Assembly: GCF_004795105.1 (NCBI RefSeq)
Contig: NZ_SSBL01000018.1
Span: 62,001-126,000 of the forward strand
Length of the DNA stretch: 64,000 nucleotides
Source: Streptomyces sp. A0642
GTDB taxonomy: Bacteria; Actinomycetota; Actinomycetes; Streptomycetales; Streptomycetaceae
Reading direction: 5' to 3'
The notes beneath the pieces were generated by a model, which made no database searches, was not told the DNA's origin, and saw nothing but the letters and a program-made list of their open reading frames with translations. Of the stretch, positions 17,045 through 26,902 are shown piece by piece. How positions within the stretch are numbered: the first letter of the stretch is position 1; each line of letters starts with the position of its first letter. The position numbers and the translations under genes were made by a program.

Positions 17045-19345
17045 ATGGGTCGAGCGGATGCGCGACGAGCTCAGCGGCGCGGGTCGCGGCGGGCCGAGAA
17101 GAGCGGCGGCATACGCGGACTCTTCACCTGGCGGAAACTGCTGGGCGCGGTCTTCACCGTCTGCCTGCTGGGCATGGGCGGCTTCGCCGTGCTCTACATG
17201 CTCGTGGACGTGCCCGAGGGCAATGCCCAGGCCAAGCTGCAGAGCAACATCTACAAGTACTCCGACGGGACCCTGCTGGCGAGGACCGGTGAGGTCAACC
17301 GGGAGATCGTGGACCTCGCGCAGGTGCCGAAGGAGGTCCAGATGACCTTCGTCGCCGCGGAGAACAAGTCCTTCTACCAGGACAAGGGCGTCGACTTCAA
17401 AGGCACCGCGCGCGGCCTGCTGAACACGCTCTCCGGCAAGGGCAAGCAGGGTGGCTCGACCATCACCCAGCAGTACGTCAAGAACTACTACCTCGACCAG
17501 GACCAGACGGTCACCCGCAAGCTCAAAGAGCTGGTCATCTCCCTGAAGGTGGACCAGAAGAAGAAGAAGAGCGAGATCCTCGCCGGGTACATCAACACCA
17601 GCTACTACGGCCGGGGCGCCTACGGCATCCAGGCCGCGGCACAGGCGTACTACGGCAAGGACGCCAAGGAGCTGAACGTGGCCCAGGGCGCCTACCTCGC
17701 CGCCCTGCTCCAGGCGCCCAGCCAGTACGACTGGGCCATCGCCGGCCCGAAGGGGAAGGCGCTCGTCCAGGAGCGCTGGAACTACGTGCTGAACAACATG
17801 GTCGAGGAGAAGTGGCTGGACGCCGGCAAGCGCCAGGGCCTGAAGTTCCCGGTCCCGCAGGACCCCAAGCCGCTGAACGGCGTCGCGGGACAGAAGGGGT
17901 ACATCGTCGAAGCGGCCCGCAAGGCGGTGCTGGAGGAGACGGGCCTCAGCAGCCAGCAGTTCGACCTCGGCGGCTGGACGATCACCGTCAACATCGACAA
18001 GAAGAAGCAGCAGCAGCTGGAGAAGTCGGTCGAGACGAAGCTGATCGACCACCTGGACACCAAGAAGCGCAAGCTCGACCAGGACATCCAGGCCGGCGCC
18101 GTCTCGGTGGACCCGAAGACCGGTGCGGTGCTCGCGCTGTACGGAGGCCGCGGCCAGAACGAGCACTGGACGTCGAACGCCACCCGCGCCGACTACCAGC
18201 CCGCCTCCACCTTCAAGCCGGTCATCCTCGCCGCCGCCCTCGACCAGGAGTCGGTGACGCAGGAAGGCCAGGAGATCACCGCGAACACCCGCTACGACGG
18301 CACCAGCAAGCGGCCCGTCGAGGGCAGTGACATCGCCTTCGCGCCGGAGAACGAGGACGGCCAGAACTACGGCTCGGTCACCGTCCAGACCGCGATGAAC
18401 AAGTCCATCAACTCCGTCTTCGCGCAGATGGGCGTGGACGTCGGCATGGACAAGGTGATGCAGACCGCCGGCAAGCTCGGCATGAACGTGGAGGGCCTGG
18501 AGGCCGTGCCCGCGCAGACGCTCGGCTCCATGGGCGCGAGCCCGATGGCGATGGCCGGCATCTACGCCACGCTCGACAACCACGGCAAGAAGGTCACCCC
18601 GCAGATCGTCAAGTCGGCCGTGCACCAGAGCGACGACCCGGTGCGGATGCCCGCCGCGATCGGCGACCAGGTGATCAGCCGCCAGGCCGCGGACTCCGTG
18701 ACCTCCGTGCTGACCGGTGTGGTCGACGACGGTACGGCCCATCGCTCGGTGCGTAACGCCGAAGGCCTGGCCGACCAGCAGATCGCGGGCAAGACCGGTA
18801 CGTCGGACGACAACAAGTCGGCCTGGTTCAGCGGCTACACCCCCGACCTAGTCACGTCGGTGGGCCTGTTCGGTGAAGCCGCCTACCCCCGCACCGACGA
18901 CGACGGCAAGAAGGTCCGGAAGGGCGCGCAGGTGACCCTGGAGGGCGCCGGCGGCGGTGGCCGCGTCAACGGCGGCGGCTTCCCGGCCGAGATCTGGGCG
19001 GACTTCACCGCGAAGGCCATGGGCGAACCGAGCGAGTTCGTGCTCGACACCGACATGGGCGCCGCGGTCACCCCGCCCCCGGACACCAGCTCGCCGAGCA
19101 CCACCACGTCCCCCTCCGAAGAGGCCTCGCCCTCCGACGAGCCGACGACCAAGGCGCCCACGACCGAGCCGCCCACGACGACCGCGCCGCCGGAGACCAC
19201 ACCGCCCGCCAGCCCGACCGGGGACCCGACGACCAAGCCGCCGACCGACCCGTCGACCGAGCCGGGCCCGACGGACTCCGCCGAGCTCCCGCTGGATCCC
19301 GGCGGCAACAACCGCCCGGACAACGAGGACGCCGTGACGCGCTGA
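17045..19345 (+). CDS. Class A penicillin-binding protein (glycosyltransferase + transpeptidase)
   Basis: This 766-residue bifunctional PBP has a basic cytoplasmic N-terminus, one membrane anchor (about 32-58), a GT51 domain (FVAAENKSFYQDKGVD, GGSTITQQYVKNYYL, INTSYYGRGAYGIQAAAQAYYGK) and a transpeptidase domain with STFK (QPASTFKPV), SIN (MNKSINSVF) and KTGT (IAGKTGTSD). The C-terminal 90 residues are a Pro/Thr/Ser-rich tail, probably extended in the wall. The first GT51 motif is EN..D rather than ED..H, but the catalytic Glu is kept. It polymerises and cross-links peptidoglycan. The ATG at 17045 follows a gggag site. Confidence 0.93.
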   Translation: MGRADARRAQRRGSRRAEKSGGIRGLFTWRKLLGAVFTVCLLGMGGFAVLYMLVDVPEGNAQAKLQSNIYKYSDGTLLARTGEVNREIVDLAQVPKEVQMTFVAAENKSFYQDKGVDFKGTARGLLNTLSGKGKQGGSTITQQYVKNYYLDQDQTVTRKLKELVISLKVDQKKKKSEILAGYINTSYYGRGAYGIQAAAQAYYGKDAKELNVAQGAYLAALLQAPSQYDWAIAGPKGKALVQERWNYVLNNMVEEKWLDAGKRQGLKFPVPQDPKPLNGVAGQKGYIVEAARKAVLEETGLSSQQFDLGGWTITVNIDKKKQQQLEKSVETKLIDHLDTKKRKLDQDIQAGAVSVDPKTGAVLALYGGRGQNEHWTSNATRADYQPASTFKPVILAAALDQESVTQEGQEITANTRYDGTSKRPVEGSDIAFAPENEDGQNYGSVTVQTAMNKSINSVFAQMGVDVGMDKVMQTAGKLGMNVEGLEAVPAQTLGSMGASPMAMAGIYATLDNHGKKVTPQIVKSAVHQSDDPVRMPAAIGDQVISRQAADSVTSVLTGVVDDGTAHRSVRNAEGLADQQIAGKTGTSDDNKSAWFSGYTPDLVTSVGLFGEAAYPRTDDDGKKVRKGAQVTLEGAGGGGRVNGGGFPAEIWADFTAKAMGEPSEFVLDTDMGAAVTPPPDTSSPSTTTSPSEEASPSDEPTTKAPTTEPPTTTAPPETTPPASPTGDPTTKPPTDPSTEPGPTDSAELPLDPGGNNRPDNEDAVTR

Positions 19346-19369
19346 CGCGGCGTCACCGTCACGTCGCCG

Positions 19370-19414
19370 GAACGGGCGGTGTGCGGGGGGAGGCCCCCCG
19401 CACACCGCCCGTTC
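19370..19414 (+). terminator. Long perfect hairpin terminator
   Basis: gaacgggcggtgtgcgggggg pairs with its full complement around a 3-4 nt loop. It sits between convergent PBP and phosphatase genes and can serve both. Confidence 0.85.
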
Positions 19415-19438
19415 CCGTCTTCCGAGGAGCGGGGCCGG

Positions 19439-21352
19439 TCACTGCCCCCGGGTGGGCATCTCGAACCAGACCACCTTGCCGGTCGACAGACGCGTCGCGC
19501 CCCACCGCCGGGCCAGCCGGTTCACCAGGAACAGGCCGCGGCCGCCCTCGTCCATGTCCCGCGCCCGGCGCTGCCGGGGCAGCTGCGGGGCGTCGTCGCC
19601 GACCTCGCAGCGCAGGATGTCGGTCCGCAGCAGCCGCAGGGTCACCGGCCGCTCCGCATACCGCACGGCATTGGTCACCACCTCGCTGACCAGGAGCTCC
19701 ACCGAGTCCGCGATGTCGTCGAGCCCCCACCGGCTGAGCGCCCGGCGGGCCAGCCTGCGGGCCCGGCCCGGGGCGGAGTCCTCCGGTTCCAGGAACCAGT
19801 ACGCCACATCGCTCGGCGCGATCCCGTCGAAGCGGGCGGCGAGCAGCGCGATGTCGTCGTCCCGGTCGCCCGGACCGAGCATGTCCAGCACGTCGTCGCA
19901 GAGCGCTTCCAGCGGCGGCGAGTGGTCCGGGCCGGTCAGCCGTGCCGTGGCGGCGAGCCGCTCGCGCAGCTGCTCGATGCCCGTCCACACGTCCCGCAGC
20001 CGCGACTCGACCAGTCCGTCGGTGTAGAGGAGCAGGGTGGCGCCCGCGGGCGCGTCCAGCTCCACGGCCTCGAAGTCCACTCCGCCGACGCCGATCGGGG
20101 CCCCCGGCGGCACCTTCAGCACCTCGGCCCGGCCGCCGAGGTGGAGCAGGACGGGCGGCGGGTGGCCGGCGTTGGCGATGGTGATGCGGTGCGCGACGGG
20201 GTCGTACACCGCGTACAGGCAGGTCGCCATCCGGTCGCTGCCGAGCCGCTGGGCCTGCTCGTCGAGGTGGTGCAGGACCTCCTGCGGCGGCAGGTCCAGC
20301 CCGGCCAGGGTCTGGGCGGTGGTGCGCAGCTGGCCCATGATCGCCGCGGAGGTCATGGAGTGGCCCATGACGTCGCCGACGACCAGCGCGACCCGGCTGC
20401 CGGGCAGCGGGATCGCGTCGTACCAGTCGCCGCCGACCCGGGCCGTCTCCGCGGCGGGGAGGTAGCGGGAGGCGAGCCGGACGCCGGTGGGCTGGGGGAG
20501 CGAGTCGGGCAGCATGGTGCGCTGGAGCTCGTCGGCGATGTACGCCTCGCGGCCGTAGAGCACGGCCTTGTCGATGCCGAGCGCGGTGTGCGTCGCCAGC
20601 TGGGCCGCGACCAGCAGGTCGTTGGCCTCGAACGGCGGGCGCTCGGTGCCGCGCAGGAACACCGCCGCGCCGATCACCCGGCGCCGGCCGCGCAGCGGGG
20701 CCAGGATCGCCCGGTGGCCGGAGGGTACGGTGCGGTCCGCGCCGAGCAGTTCGGGCAGCGCGACCCGGGCCGCGGCGGAGTCGCCGAACACCGGCCGGAC
20801 CCCGCGCAGCACCTCGGCCAGCGCGCCTCCCGCCAGGACCTCGCAGAGTTCGGCGGCGGGCGTCGGATCGGCCTGCGGGTCGACGGCGGGCAGCCGCAGC
20901 CGCTCGCTCTCCGACAGGTTCTCGGTGTCCTCGTCGCTCAGCCGCAGCCGGTCGGAGCGGCGCAGCCGCAGCACGAACGGGTTGACGGGACGCTCGTCAC
21001 CGACCGGCAGCGGATCGCGGAGGTAGACGAGTATGGCGTCGGAGAACGTCGGCACACTGGCCCGGCACAGCCCCAGCACGATCTCGTCCAGGTCTATCCC
21101 GCGGGCGATCCGCCGGGTCGCGGCCCCCACGAAGCGCAGCCGGTCGCCCTCGCGACGGGCCACGGCCTGCGGGTCGGGGCCGGCCGGCGGGCCCGACCCG
21201 GCCGCGGCCGGGTCGGGGCCCATGGCCGGGGCCGGGATCGCAGCGGTGGCAGGGGCCGCCGCCGCGGCGTCGCGCTGCCTCGGCCGGGTGCGTTCCTGCG
21301 ACCGGGCGGCGAGAGGCTGCCGGCCTTCGTGTGAGGTGGGGTGCTCCGTCAC
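19439..21352 (-). CDS. SpoIIE-type PP2C phosphatase with sensor and RsbW-like kinase domains
   Basis: This 637-residue regulator has an N-terminal Ala/Pro-rich region and then a GAF-like sensor (about 70-300). The SpoIIE PP2C phosphatase follows (about 310-510: ARVGGDWYDAIPLPGSRVALVVGDVMGH, MATCLYAVYDP, TLLLYTDGLVE, GDRDDDIALLAAR). An HATPase domain of the anti-sigma type ends it (about 535-637: VSEVVTNAVRYAERP, DEGGRGLFLVNRLARRWG). It probably acts in a partner-switching pathway on an anti-anti-sigma factor and sigma factor, none of which is encoded nearby. The GTG at 21352 starts TEHPTS; longer frames lack support. Confidence 0.88.
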   Translation of the reverse strand: MTEHPTSHEGRQPLAARSQERTRPRQRDAAAAAPATAAIPAPAMGPDPAAAGSGPPAGPDPQAVARREGDRLRFVGAATRRIARGIDLDEIVLGLCRASVPTFSDAILVYLRDPLPVGDERPVNPFVLRLRRSDRLRLSDEDTENLSESERLRLPAVDPQADPTPAAELCEVLAGGALAEVLRGVRPVFGDSAAARVALPELLGADRTVPSGHRAILAPLRGRRRVIGAAVFLRGTERPPFEANDLLVAAQLATHTALGIDKAVLYGREAYIADELQRTMLPDSLPQPTGVRLASRYLPAAETARVGGDWYDAIPLPGSRVALVVGDVMGHSMTSAAIMGQLRTTAQTLAGLDLPPQEVLHHLDEQAQRLGSDRMATCLYAVYDPVAHRITIANAGHPPPVLLHLGGRAEVLKVPPGAPIGVGGVDFEAVELDAPAGATLLLYTDGLVESRLRDVWTGIEQLRERLAATARLTGPDHSPPLEALCDDVLDMLGPGDRDDDIALLAARFDGIAPSDVAYWFLEPEDSAPGRARRLARRALSRWGLDDIADSVELLVSEVVTNAVRYAERPVTLRLLRTDILRCEVGDDAPQLPRQRRARDMDEGGRGLFLVNRLARRWGATRLSTGKVVWFEMPTRGQ

Positions 21353-21747
21353 GCGTGGGGTTCCGTCCGTCCGGGCCGGTTGTATGAGGCAATCACCTCG
21401 TGGGGCGCTACTGTGCCCCGGCGAGAGCGGCAATCACAACGGCTGACCTCTCGTGCCCCGGAACACGGGGCCGAAACCGGACGTCGGCACCGGGCTTCGG
21501 TGACAACGTTTCCGGGGTCGGGGCGGCGGACGGCGAGCACGTCTCCACCCCCTCGTCGTGGCTCATGCGATGCAGGCAACTCGTGCGACTCATACGACTC
21601 ATACGACTGATGCGGTTCATGCAGTGGGCAGCGTGTGCGATGACTCGATGACGTGCGGTCAGGCCGTGTGCCGCGCCCGTCGGTTGGGCCGGGGCCGGTC
21701 TCCTCGGGACGATCCTATGTTTGCCCCCCTGGGGTGCATCAAGGGTC
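21353..21747. other. Gene-free region with degenerate 9-bp tandem repeats
   Basis: No gene is supported in these 395 nt between the phosphatase gene and DUF402, both on the minus strand. It holds the phosphatase promoter and a short repeat tract described separately. Confidence 0.6.
21561..21623. repeat. Seven degenerate 9-bp tandem repeats
   Basis: Consecutive 9-mers gctcatgcg, atgcaggca, actcgtgcg, actcatacg, actcatacg, actgatgcg, gttcatgca share the form RCTCATRCG. The tract is noticeably less GC-rich than its surroundings. Confidence 0.65.
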
Positions 21748-22467
21748 TCACGACGACACGGGGGAGGGGGTCCGGTCCCAGTCATCCGGCAACCGGTCCC
21801 AGTCGGCGGGCAGCGCGGGCACCCGCCAGTGCGGATCGGGCCGCCAGTTCTCCCAGCCGTCCCGGAACGGCGCGCCCCATTCACGGATCACCCCGACGGC
21901 CGCCCGGCCCGCCGCGAGCACCTGCCGGGCGGTGGCCGGGGACATCAGGCCGACCCGCTGGGCCTGGGCGAACTCGTCCTCGTCGCGCCAGAGCCAGCTG
22001 TGGTCCGGGTAGACCGAGATGTCGAGGAAGTGGTCCACGGAGTCGATTCCGCCGGCCCAGCGGGTGCGGGGTTCCTCCAGGTTCACGTACCAGCTGCGGA
22101 ACTGCCAGCCGTGCTCCCAGAACAGCCACACGGACCACGGCTCGCCCGGCCGGGCCAGCTTCAGCACCCCGTTGCCCAGCCAGGGCGAGCGGGCGGTGGT
22201 GCGCGGGGCCGTGTACCGGGTGGCGAGCGGTTCGGCGTGCACCTCCGTGCCGTCCGCCAGTACCGGCTTCACGCACTCGGTACCGGGGGCGACCCAGACG
22301 GCGAGCAGCTCGTCGGTGTCCTGGACGACGGTGACGGGGCGGCAGATGTGCACCGGGTTCGGGGCCCGGCCGGGCCCGGCGCCGGGCCGGCGCGGTCCGT
22401 TGCCGCGGTAACGCCACAGGATCTGATCACCCGGCGCCCAGCGCTCGGTCTCTCCGGTACCTGTCAT
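21748..22467 (-). CDS. DUF402 domain protein (FomD-like)
   Basis: This 239-residue cytosolic protein has the DUF402 fold: an N-terminal barrel (GDQILWRYR, RPVTVVQDTDELLAVWVAPGT), WSVWLFWEHGWQFRSWYVNLE, DHFLDISVYPD and a WRDEDEFAQA helix. DUF402 proteins such as FomD hydrolyse cytidylyl-type phosphodiesters, so a nucleotide hydrolase role is plausible but unproven here. The tail contains a short duplication (DWDRLPD, DWDRTPS). The start has TAAGAT 6 nt upstream (22474-22479) and no true ribosome binding site, so it seems independently transcribed although fumC ends only 44 nt away. Confidence 0.82.
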   Translation of the reverse strand: MTGTGETERWAPGDQILWRYRGNGPRRPGAGPGRAPNPVHICRPVTVVQDTDELLAVWVAPGTECVKPVLADGTEVHAEPLATRYTAPRTTARSPWLGNGVLKLARPGEPWSVWLFWEHGWQFRSWYVNLEEPRTRWAGGIDSVDHFLDISVYPDHSWLWRDEDEFAQAQRVGLMSPATARQVLAAGRAAVGVIREWGAPFRDGWENWRPDPHWRVPALPADWDRLPDDWDRTPSPVSS

Positions 22468-22511
22468 GGAGGGATCTTAGTGACGAACCCGCGCCGGCAC
22501 AGCGACGCACG

Positions 22512-23912
22512 TCACGGGCGGGTCATACGCAGCACGTCCAGCGCCTCGTCGAGCTGCTCCACGGTGAGGTCGCCGCGCTCGACGTAACCGGACTCCAGCA
22601 CCACCTCGCGGATCGTCCGCCGTTCGGCCAGGGACTTCTTGGCGACCTTCGCGGCCTCCTCGTAGCCGATGTACTTGTTCAGCGGGGTGACGACGGACGG
22701 GGAAGACTCCGCGTACTCCCTGGCCCGCTCGACGTTCGCGGTGATCCCGTCGACCGTGCGGTCGGCGAGCAGCCGCGAGACGTTGGCCAGCAGCCTGACC
22801 GACTCCAGCAGGTTCTTCGCGATGACGGGCAGCATCACGTTCAGCTCGAAGTTGCCCGCGGCGCCCGCGACGGCCACCGTCGTGTCGTTCCCCGTCACCT
22901 GCGCGGCGACCATCAGGACGGCCTCGGGAATGACCGGATTCACCTTGCCCGGCATGATCGAGGAGCCCGGCTGGAGGTCGGGGAGGCTGATCTCGGCCAG
23001 TCCGGTGCGCGGGCCGGAGGCCATCCAGCGCAGATCGTTGGAGATCTTCGTGAGGGAGACCGCGATCGTGCGGAGCTGGCCGGAGGTCTCGACGAGGCCG
23101 TCCCGCGCGCCCTGCGCCTCGAAGTGGTTGCGGGCCTCGGTGAGCGGCAGCCCCGTGACGCGGGCGACCTCGGCGATGACAGCGGCGGAGAAGCCGGGCG
23201 GGGTGTTGATGCCGGTGCCGACGGCCGTCCCGCCGAGCGGTAGTTCGGCGAGGCGGGGGAGCGAGGCGCGCAGCCGTTCGACGCCGTAGCGGATCTGTGC
23301 CGCGTACCCGCCGAACTCCTGGCCGAGGGTGACGGGGGTGGCGTCCATCAGATGGGTGCGTCCCGACTTCACCACGTCCGCGAACTCGTCGGACTTGCGC
23401 TCCAGCGCCGCCGCCAGGTGGTCCAGGGCAGGGATCAGCTCGCCGGTGACCGAGCCGGTCGCGGCGATGTGCACGGAGGAGGGGAAGACGTCGTTGGAGG
23501 ACTGCGAGGCGTTGACGTGGTCGTTGGGGTGGACCGGGCGGCCGAGCCGTTCGGTGGCGAGCGTGGCCAGGACCTCGTTGGTGTTCATGTTCGAGGAGGT
23601 GCCGGACCCCGTCTGGAACACGTCGACCGGGAAGTGTGCGTCCCAGCGTCCCTCGGCGACCTCCGCCGCGGCCTCCTGAATCGCCTCGGCGATCCCGGGG
23701 TCGAGGACCCCCAGCTCGGCGTTCACCTTGGCCGCCGCCGCCTTGATGCGGGCCAGGGCGGCGATGTGGGCCCGTTCCAGACGCTGCCCGGAGACCGGGA
23801 AGTTCTCCACGGCCCGTTGGGTCTGGGCCCGCCACTTGGCGTCGGCGGGCACCCGGATCTCACCCATCGAGTCGTGCTCGATGCGGTACTTCGCGCCTGT
23901 TTCGTCGTCCAT
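22512..23912 (-). CDS. fumC: Fumarate hydratase, class II
   Basis: This 466-residue oxygen-stable fumarase interconverts fumarate and malate in the TCA cycle. Signature motifs are complete: GSGTSSNMNTNEV, NASQSSNDVFPSSVH, SGRTHLMDATPVTLGQEF, and the mobile-loop signature GSSIMPGKVNPVIPEA with the catalytic serine. The ATG at 23912 follows aggaggtt. A second, unrelated class I fumarase lies 4 kb away on the same strand. Confidence 0.96.
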   Translation of the reverse strand: MDDETGAKYRIEHDSMGEIRVPADAKWRAQTQRAVENFPVSGQRLERAHIAALARIKAAAAKVNAELGVLDPGIAEAIQEAAAEVAEGRWDAHFPVDVFQTGSGTSSNMNTNEVLATLATERLGRPVHPNDHVNASQSSNDVFPSSVHIAATGSVTGELIPALDHLAAALERKSDEFADVVKSGRTHLMDATPVTLGQEFGGYAAQIRYGVERLRASLPRLAELPLGGTAVGTGINTPPGFSAAVIAEVARVTGLPLTEARNHFEAQGARDGLVETSGQLRTIAVSLTKISNDLRWMASGPRTGLAEISLPDLQPGSSIMPGKVNPVIPEAVLMVAAQVTGNDTTVAVAGAAGNFELNVMLPVIAKNLLESVRLLANVSRLLADRTVDGITANVERAREYAESSPSVVTPLNKYIGYEEAAKVAKKSLAERRTIREVVLESGYVERGDLTVEQLDEALDVLRMTRP

Positions 23913-24019
23913 GGTCGTTCAACCTCCTGAAAAAGATGAGCACTTGTCTTGTTCCATGTATTCCCAAGTTGCCTACCGACCAGTAAATACCGGGGGTAAC
24001 CACAACCTCGGGAGGCGCA

Positions 24020-25552
24020 ATGAGGCGTACCGGACACCGACTCCGATGTACGGTCGCGGCCGCCGCCGCCATGGCGGCGGCACTCGGCGGCATGACCGTC
24101 GCCGCCGGTCCGGCAGGGGCCGCCCCGGCCCGGCCCGGTACCACCAGTACCGCATCCACCCCGCTGCCGCCCGAACTGGAGGCCCTGCGCGCCGCCGAGG
24201 CCACCCGGCTGTACGGCGACCCGGCCGAGCGGCCGCTCGCCGAGCGCAAGACCGGGCTCATCTCCCTCGGCGACAGCGAGATCTCGGGAGAGGGCGTCGG
24301 CACGTACGAGGCGGGCACCAACGGGCCCGACAACTGGTGCCACCGCTCGCCCGACTCGGCCATCCACCGCACCGGCATCCCGGCCGACGTCACGTACAAC
24401 GTCTCCTGCTCGGGGGCGTACACCGGAAACATCGTCATCGGCGGCTCGAAGCAGTACGCCGACGAACTCGTGCAGAGCGACAGCCTCGCCATCAAGGCGC
24501 GCAACACCCGCATCAAGATGGTCGTGCTGGTGGCGGGTGCCAACGACGACCTCCAGTTCGGTCCGGTCATGACGGACTGCGTCGAGCGCTGGGTCCTCCT
24601 CCAGGGCGCGTGCCAGTCGAAGTACGAGGGCGGCTGGCAGGCCCGCGTCGACGGACTCGTGCCCAAGGTCGAGAAGACCGTGCGCGACCTGCGGACGGTC
24701 ATGACCGGCGCCGGTTACGCCGACGGCGACTACAAGCTCGTCGTCATGGGCTACCCGAGCCCCATCGGCCCGGACTTCTACGACAACCCGAACTTCCCCG
24801 GCAAGCTTCCCGGCGGCTGCGCCGGATACGACTCCGACGCCGCCTGGGGCCGTAACGCCGCCGTGCCCGCCTTCGAGCGCGGCATGCGCAAGGTGGCCGC
24901 CGACACCGGAGCGGTCTACCTCGACAACTCCCGGCTCTTCCACGGACACGAGGTGTGCAGCGAGTCCGCCTGGGCGCGCGGCCTGTTCATCGACCTCTCG
25001 CACTTCCCGCCGGACTCCAACTCCGTCCGGCAGTCCTTCCACCCGAACGCCGCCGGCCACGGCGCCTTCGCCTCCTGCCTCACCCAGATCTACAACTCCG
25101 GCCTGCGCGAGGCGAGCTGCGCCGACCCGGCGAGCACCGGAAAGCCCGTCCTGCAGGCAGCCGCCTGGGACGACGTCTACAAGCCCCTGCGCGGGGAGGC
25201 GACGGGCAGCTGCCTGGACGCCCCGGCGTCGGTCACCCGCAACAACACCGGTGTCACCGGCTGGGAGTGCCACGGCGGACGCAACCAGGGATGGTGGTAC
25301 GACTCCGGCACGAAGACCCTGCGCACGGAGCTGAGCCACGACCGCTGCCTGGACGTCCCGGGCGCGAACTACAAGGCGGGCGCGGCCCTCATCCTCTACA
25401 ACTGCTCGGGTGCGGCGAACCAGCAGTTCGTCCGGCAGACGGGCACCCTGCGCCCGGCCGCCTCGACCGGACTGTGCGCCACCCTGGCGGGGGCCCACGA
25501 CCCGCTGAGGCTGCAGCCCTGCGACGGGAGCGCGCAGCAGCGCTTCGCGTGA
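24020..25552 (+). CDS. Secreted SGNH/GDSL hydrolase with C-terminal ricin-B lectin domain
   Basis: This 510-residue exported protein has a Sec signal peptide (1-36, ending AAGPAGAAPA). An SGNH esterase domain (about 78-370) has block I ISLGDSEISGEG (S86), the block III Asn in LVAGANDDLQF and the C-terminal SFHPNAAGHGAF histidine. A single ricin-B-type trefoil (about 395-510, SCLDAPASVTRNN, DRCLDVPGANYKAG, QQFVRQ, LCATLAG) probably targets polysaccharide. The natural ester is unknown. The gggagg site 8 nt upstream fixes the ATG. A bidirectional hairpin follows. Confidence 0.88.
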   Translation: MRRTGHRLRCTVAAAAAMAAALGGMTVAAGPAGAAPARPGTTSTASTPLPPELEALRAAEATRLYGDPAERPLAERKTGLISLGDSEISGEGVGTYEAGTNGPDNWCHRSPDSAIHRTGIPADVTYNVSCSGAYTGNIVIGGSKQYADELVQSDSLAIKARNTRIKMVVLVAGANDDLQFGPVMTDCVERWVLLQGACQSKYEGGWQARVDGLVPKVEKTVRDLRTVMTGAGYADGDYKLVVMGYPSPIGPDFYDNPNFPGKLPGGCAGYDSDAAWGRNAAVPAFERGMRKVAADTGAVYLDNSRLFHGHEVCSESAWARGLFIDLSHFPPDSNSVRQSFHPNAAGHGAFASCLTQIYNSGLREASCADPASTGKPVLQAAAWDDVYKPLRGEATGSCLDAPASVTRNNTGVTGWECHGGRNQGWWYDSGTKTLRTELSHDRCLDVPGANYKAGAALILYNCSGAANQQFVRQTGTLRPAASTGLCATLAGAHDPLRLQPCDGSAQQRFA

Positions 25553-25559
25553 CCCGGCC

Positions 25560-25593
25560 GGTACGGGGAGGGGCGCCCGCCCCTCCCCGTGCC
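25560..25593. terminator. Bidirectional terminator
   Basis: ggtacggggaggggcg pairs with cgcccctccccgtgcc around a 2-nt apex (one G-T pair). It lies between the convergent SGNH hydrolase and aminopeptidase genes. Confidence 0.8.
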
Positions 25594-25600
25594 GCCGCCG

Positions 25601-26902
25601 TCAGTCCGACGTGACGAACGCGCCCAGGATCGCCGCCAGGTACCCCGGGTCGTCCGCCCCGCACAGCTCGCGCGCCGAGTGCATCGAAAGACCGGGCACG
25701 CCCACGTCGACGGTCTGCACACCCAGCCGGGCCGCGGTGAGCGGCCCGATCGAGGTGCCGCACGGCATCGCGTTGTTGGAGACGAACGGCTGCCACGGCG
25801 CCCCGGCCCGCTCGCAGGCGGACGCGAACACCGCGATCCCGGTCGAGTCGGTGGCGTACCGCTGATTGACGTTGACCTTGACCGTGGGACCGCTGTTGGG
25901 CAGCGGGCGGTGGCCGGGATCGTGGCGCTCCGCGTAGTTGGGGTGGACGGCGTGGGCCATGTCGGCCGAGACGCAGAAGGCCCCGGCCAGCGCCCGCGAC
26001 CAGTCCTCCGGGGATCCGCCGCGGGCGGCCACCGAACGGCTCAGCACGCGCTCCAGCAGCGGGCTCTGCGCACCCGTGTCGGAACCGCTGCCGACCTCCT
26101 CGTGGTCGAAGGCCGCCAGGACCGGGATGTACGAGGGCTCCCCGGCCGCCGTCGCCGCGCCGGTCAGGGCCGTGACACCCGCGTGCACCGACACGAGGTT
26201 GTCCAGCCGGGAGGAGACCACGAACTCCCGTTCCGCGCCCAGATATCCGGGGGGCTGGATGTCATGGAGCATCAGGTCCCAGCCGAGGACCTCGTCCGGT
26301 TCGGCCTCCGCCGCCGCCGCGACCCTGCGCAGCAGCGCTCCCTCCTCGGCGTCGCCGAGCGACCAGACCGGCGCGAGGTGCTGCTGCCGGTCCAGCGCCA
26401 GGCCGTCGTTGACGGAACGGTCCAGGTGGATCGCCAGCTGGGGCACGCGCAGCAGCGGTTCGTCGATCTGGACGAGCCGTGAGTCCGTGCGGCCGCCGGG
26501 GCCGCGCAGGGCCAGCCGCCCCGAGATCCCCAGATCGCGGTCCAGCCAGGTGTTGAGCGGGACCCCGCCGTAGATCTCCACCGCGAGCTGCCGCCAGCCG
26601 GCGGCGCCGGTGTCGGGGGTGGGCTTGATGCGCAGGTTGGGCGAGTCGGTGTGGGTGCCGATGATCCGGAACGGTGTGTGGCAGGGCGTGCCCTCGGGGG
26701 CGTACCAGGCGATCAGGGCGCCGCCGCGGAGGACGAAACTGCCGCCCGTGGTGCCCGTCCAGTCCTCGGTGCCGCGCAGCTCGCGGAAGCCGGCCTTCTC
26801 CAGGCGCTGGGCCGCGCTCGCCACGGCGTGGTACGGGGAGGGGCTGGCCCTGATGAAGGAGAGCAGGTCGTCGGCGTGGCTGCGGTGAGGGACCGGCGTC
26901 AT
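25601..26902 (-). CDS. apeB: M18 family aminopeptidase
   Basis: This 433-residue cytosolic dinuclear-metal aminopeptidase (aspartyl aminopeptidase type) has metal-binding and catalytic motifs: GTHTDSPNLRIKP near residue 87, FDHEEVGSGSDTGAQSP with the catalytic Glu pair, DMAHAVHPNY, and VPGLSMHSARELCG near the C-terminus. The ATG at 26902 follows an aaaggcgg-type site; the open frame upstream is compositional and continues through the fumB gene region. It removes N-terminal residues in peptide turnover. Confidence 0.92.
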   Translation of the reverse strand: MTPVPHRSHADDLLSFIRASPSPYHAVASAAQRLEKAGFRELRGTEDWTGTTGGSFVLRGGALIAWYAPEGTPCHTPFRIIGTHTDSPNLRIKPTPDTGAAGWRQLAVEIYGGVPLNTWLDRDLGISGRLALRGPGGRTDSRLVQIDEPLLRVPQLAIHLDRSVNDGLALDRQQHLAPVWSLGDAEEGALLRRVAAAAEAEPDEVLGWDLMLHDIQPPGYLGAEREFVVSSRLDNLVSVHAGVTALTGAATAAGEPSYIPVLAAFDHEEVGSGSDTGAQSPLLERVLSRSVAARGGSPEDWSRALAGAFCVSADMAHAVHPNYAERHDPGHRPLPNSGPTVKVNVNQRYATDSTGIAVFASACERAGAPWQPFVSNNAMPCGTSIGPLTAARLGVQTVDVGVPGLSMHSARELCGADDPGYLAAILGAFVTSD

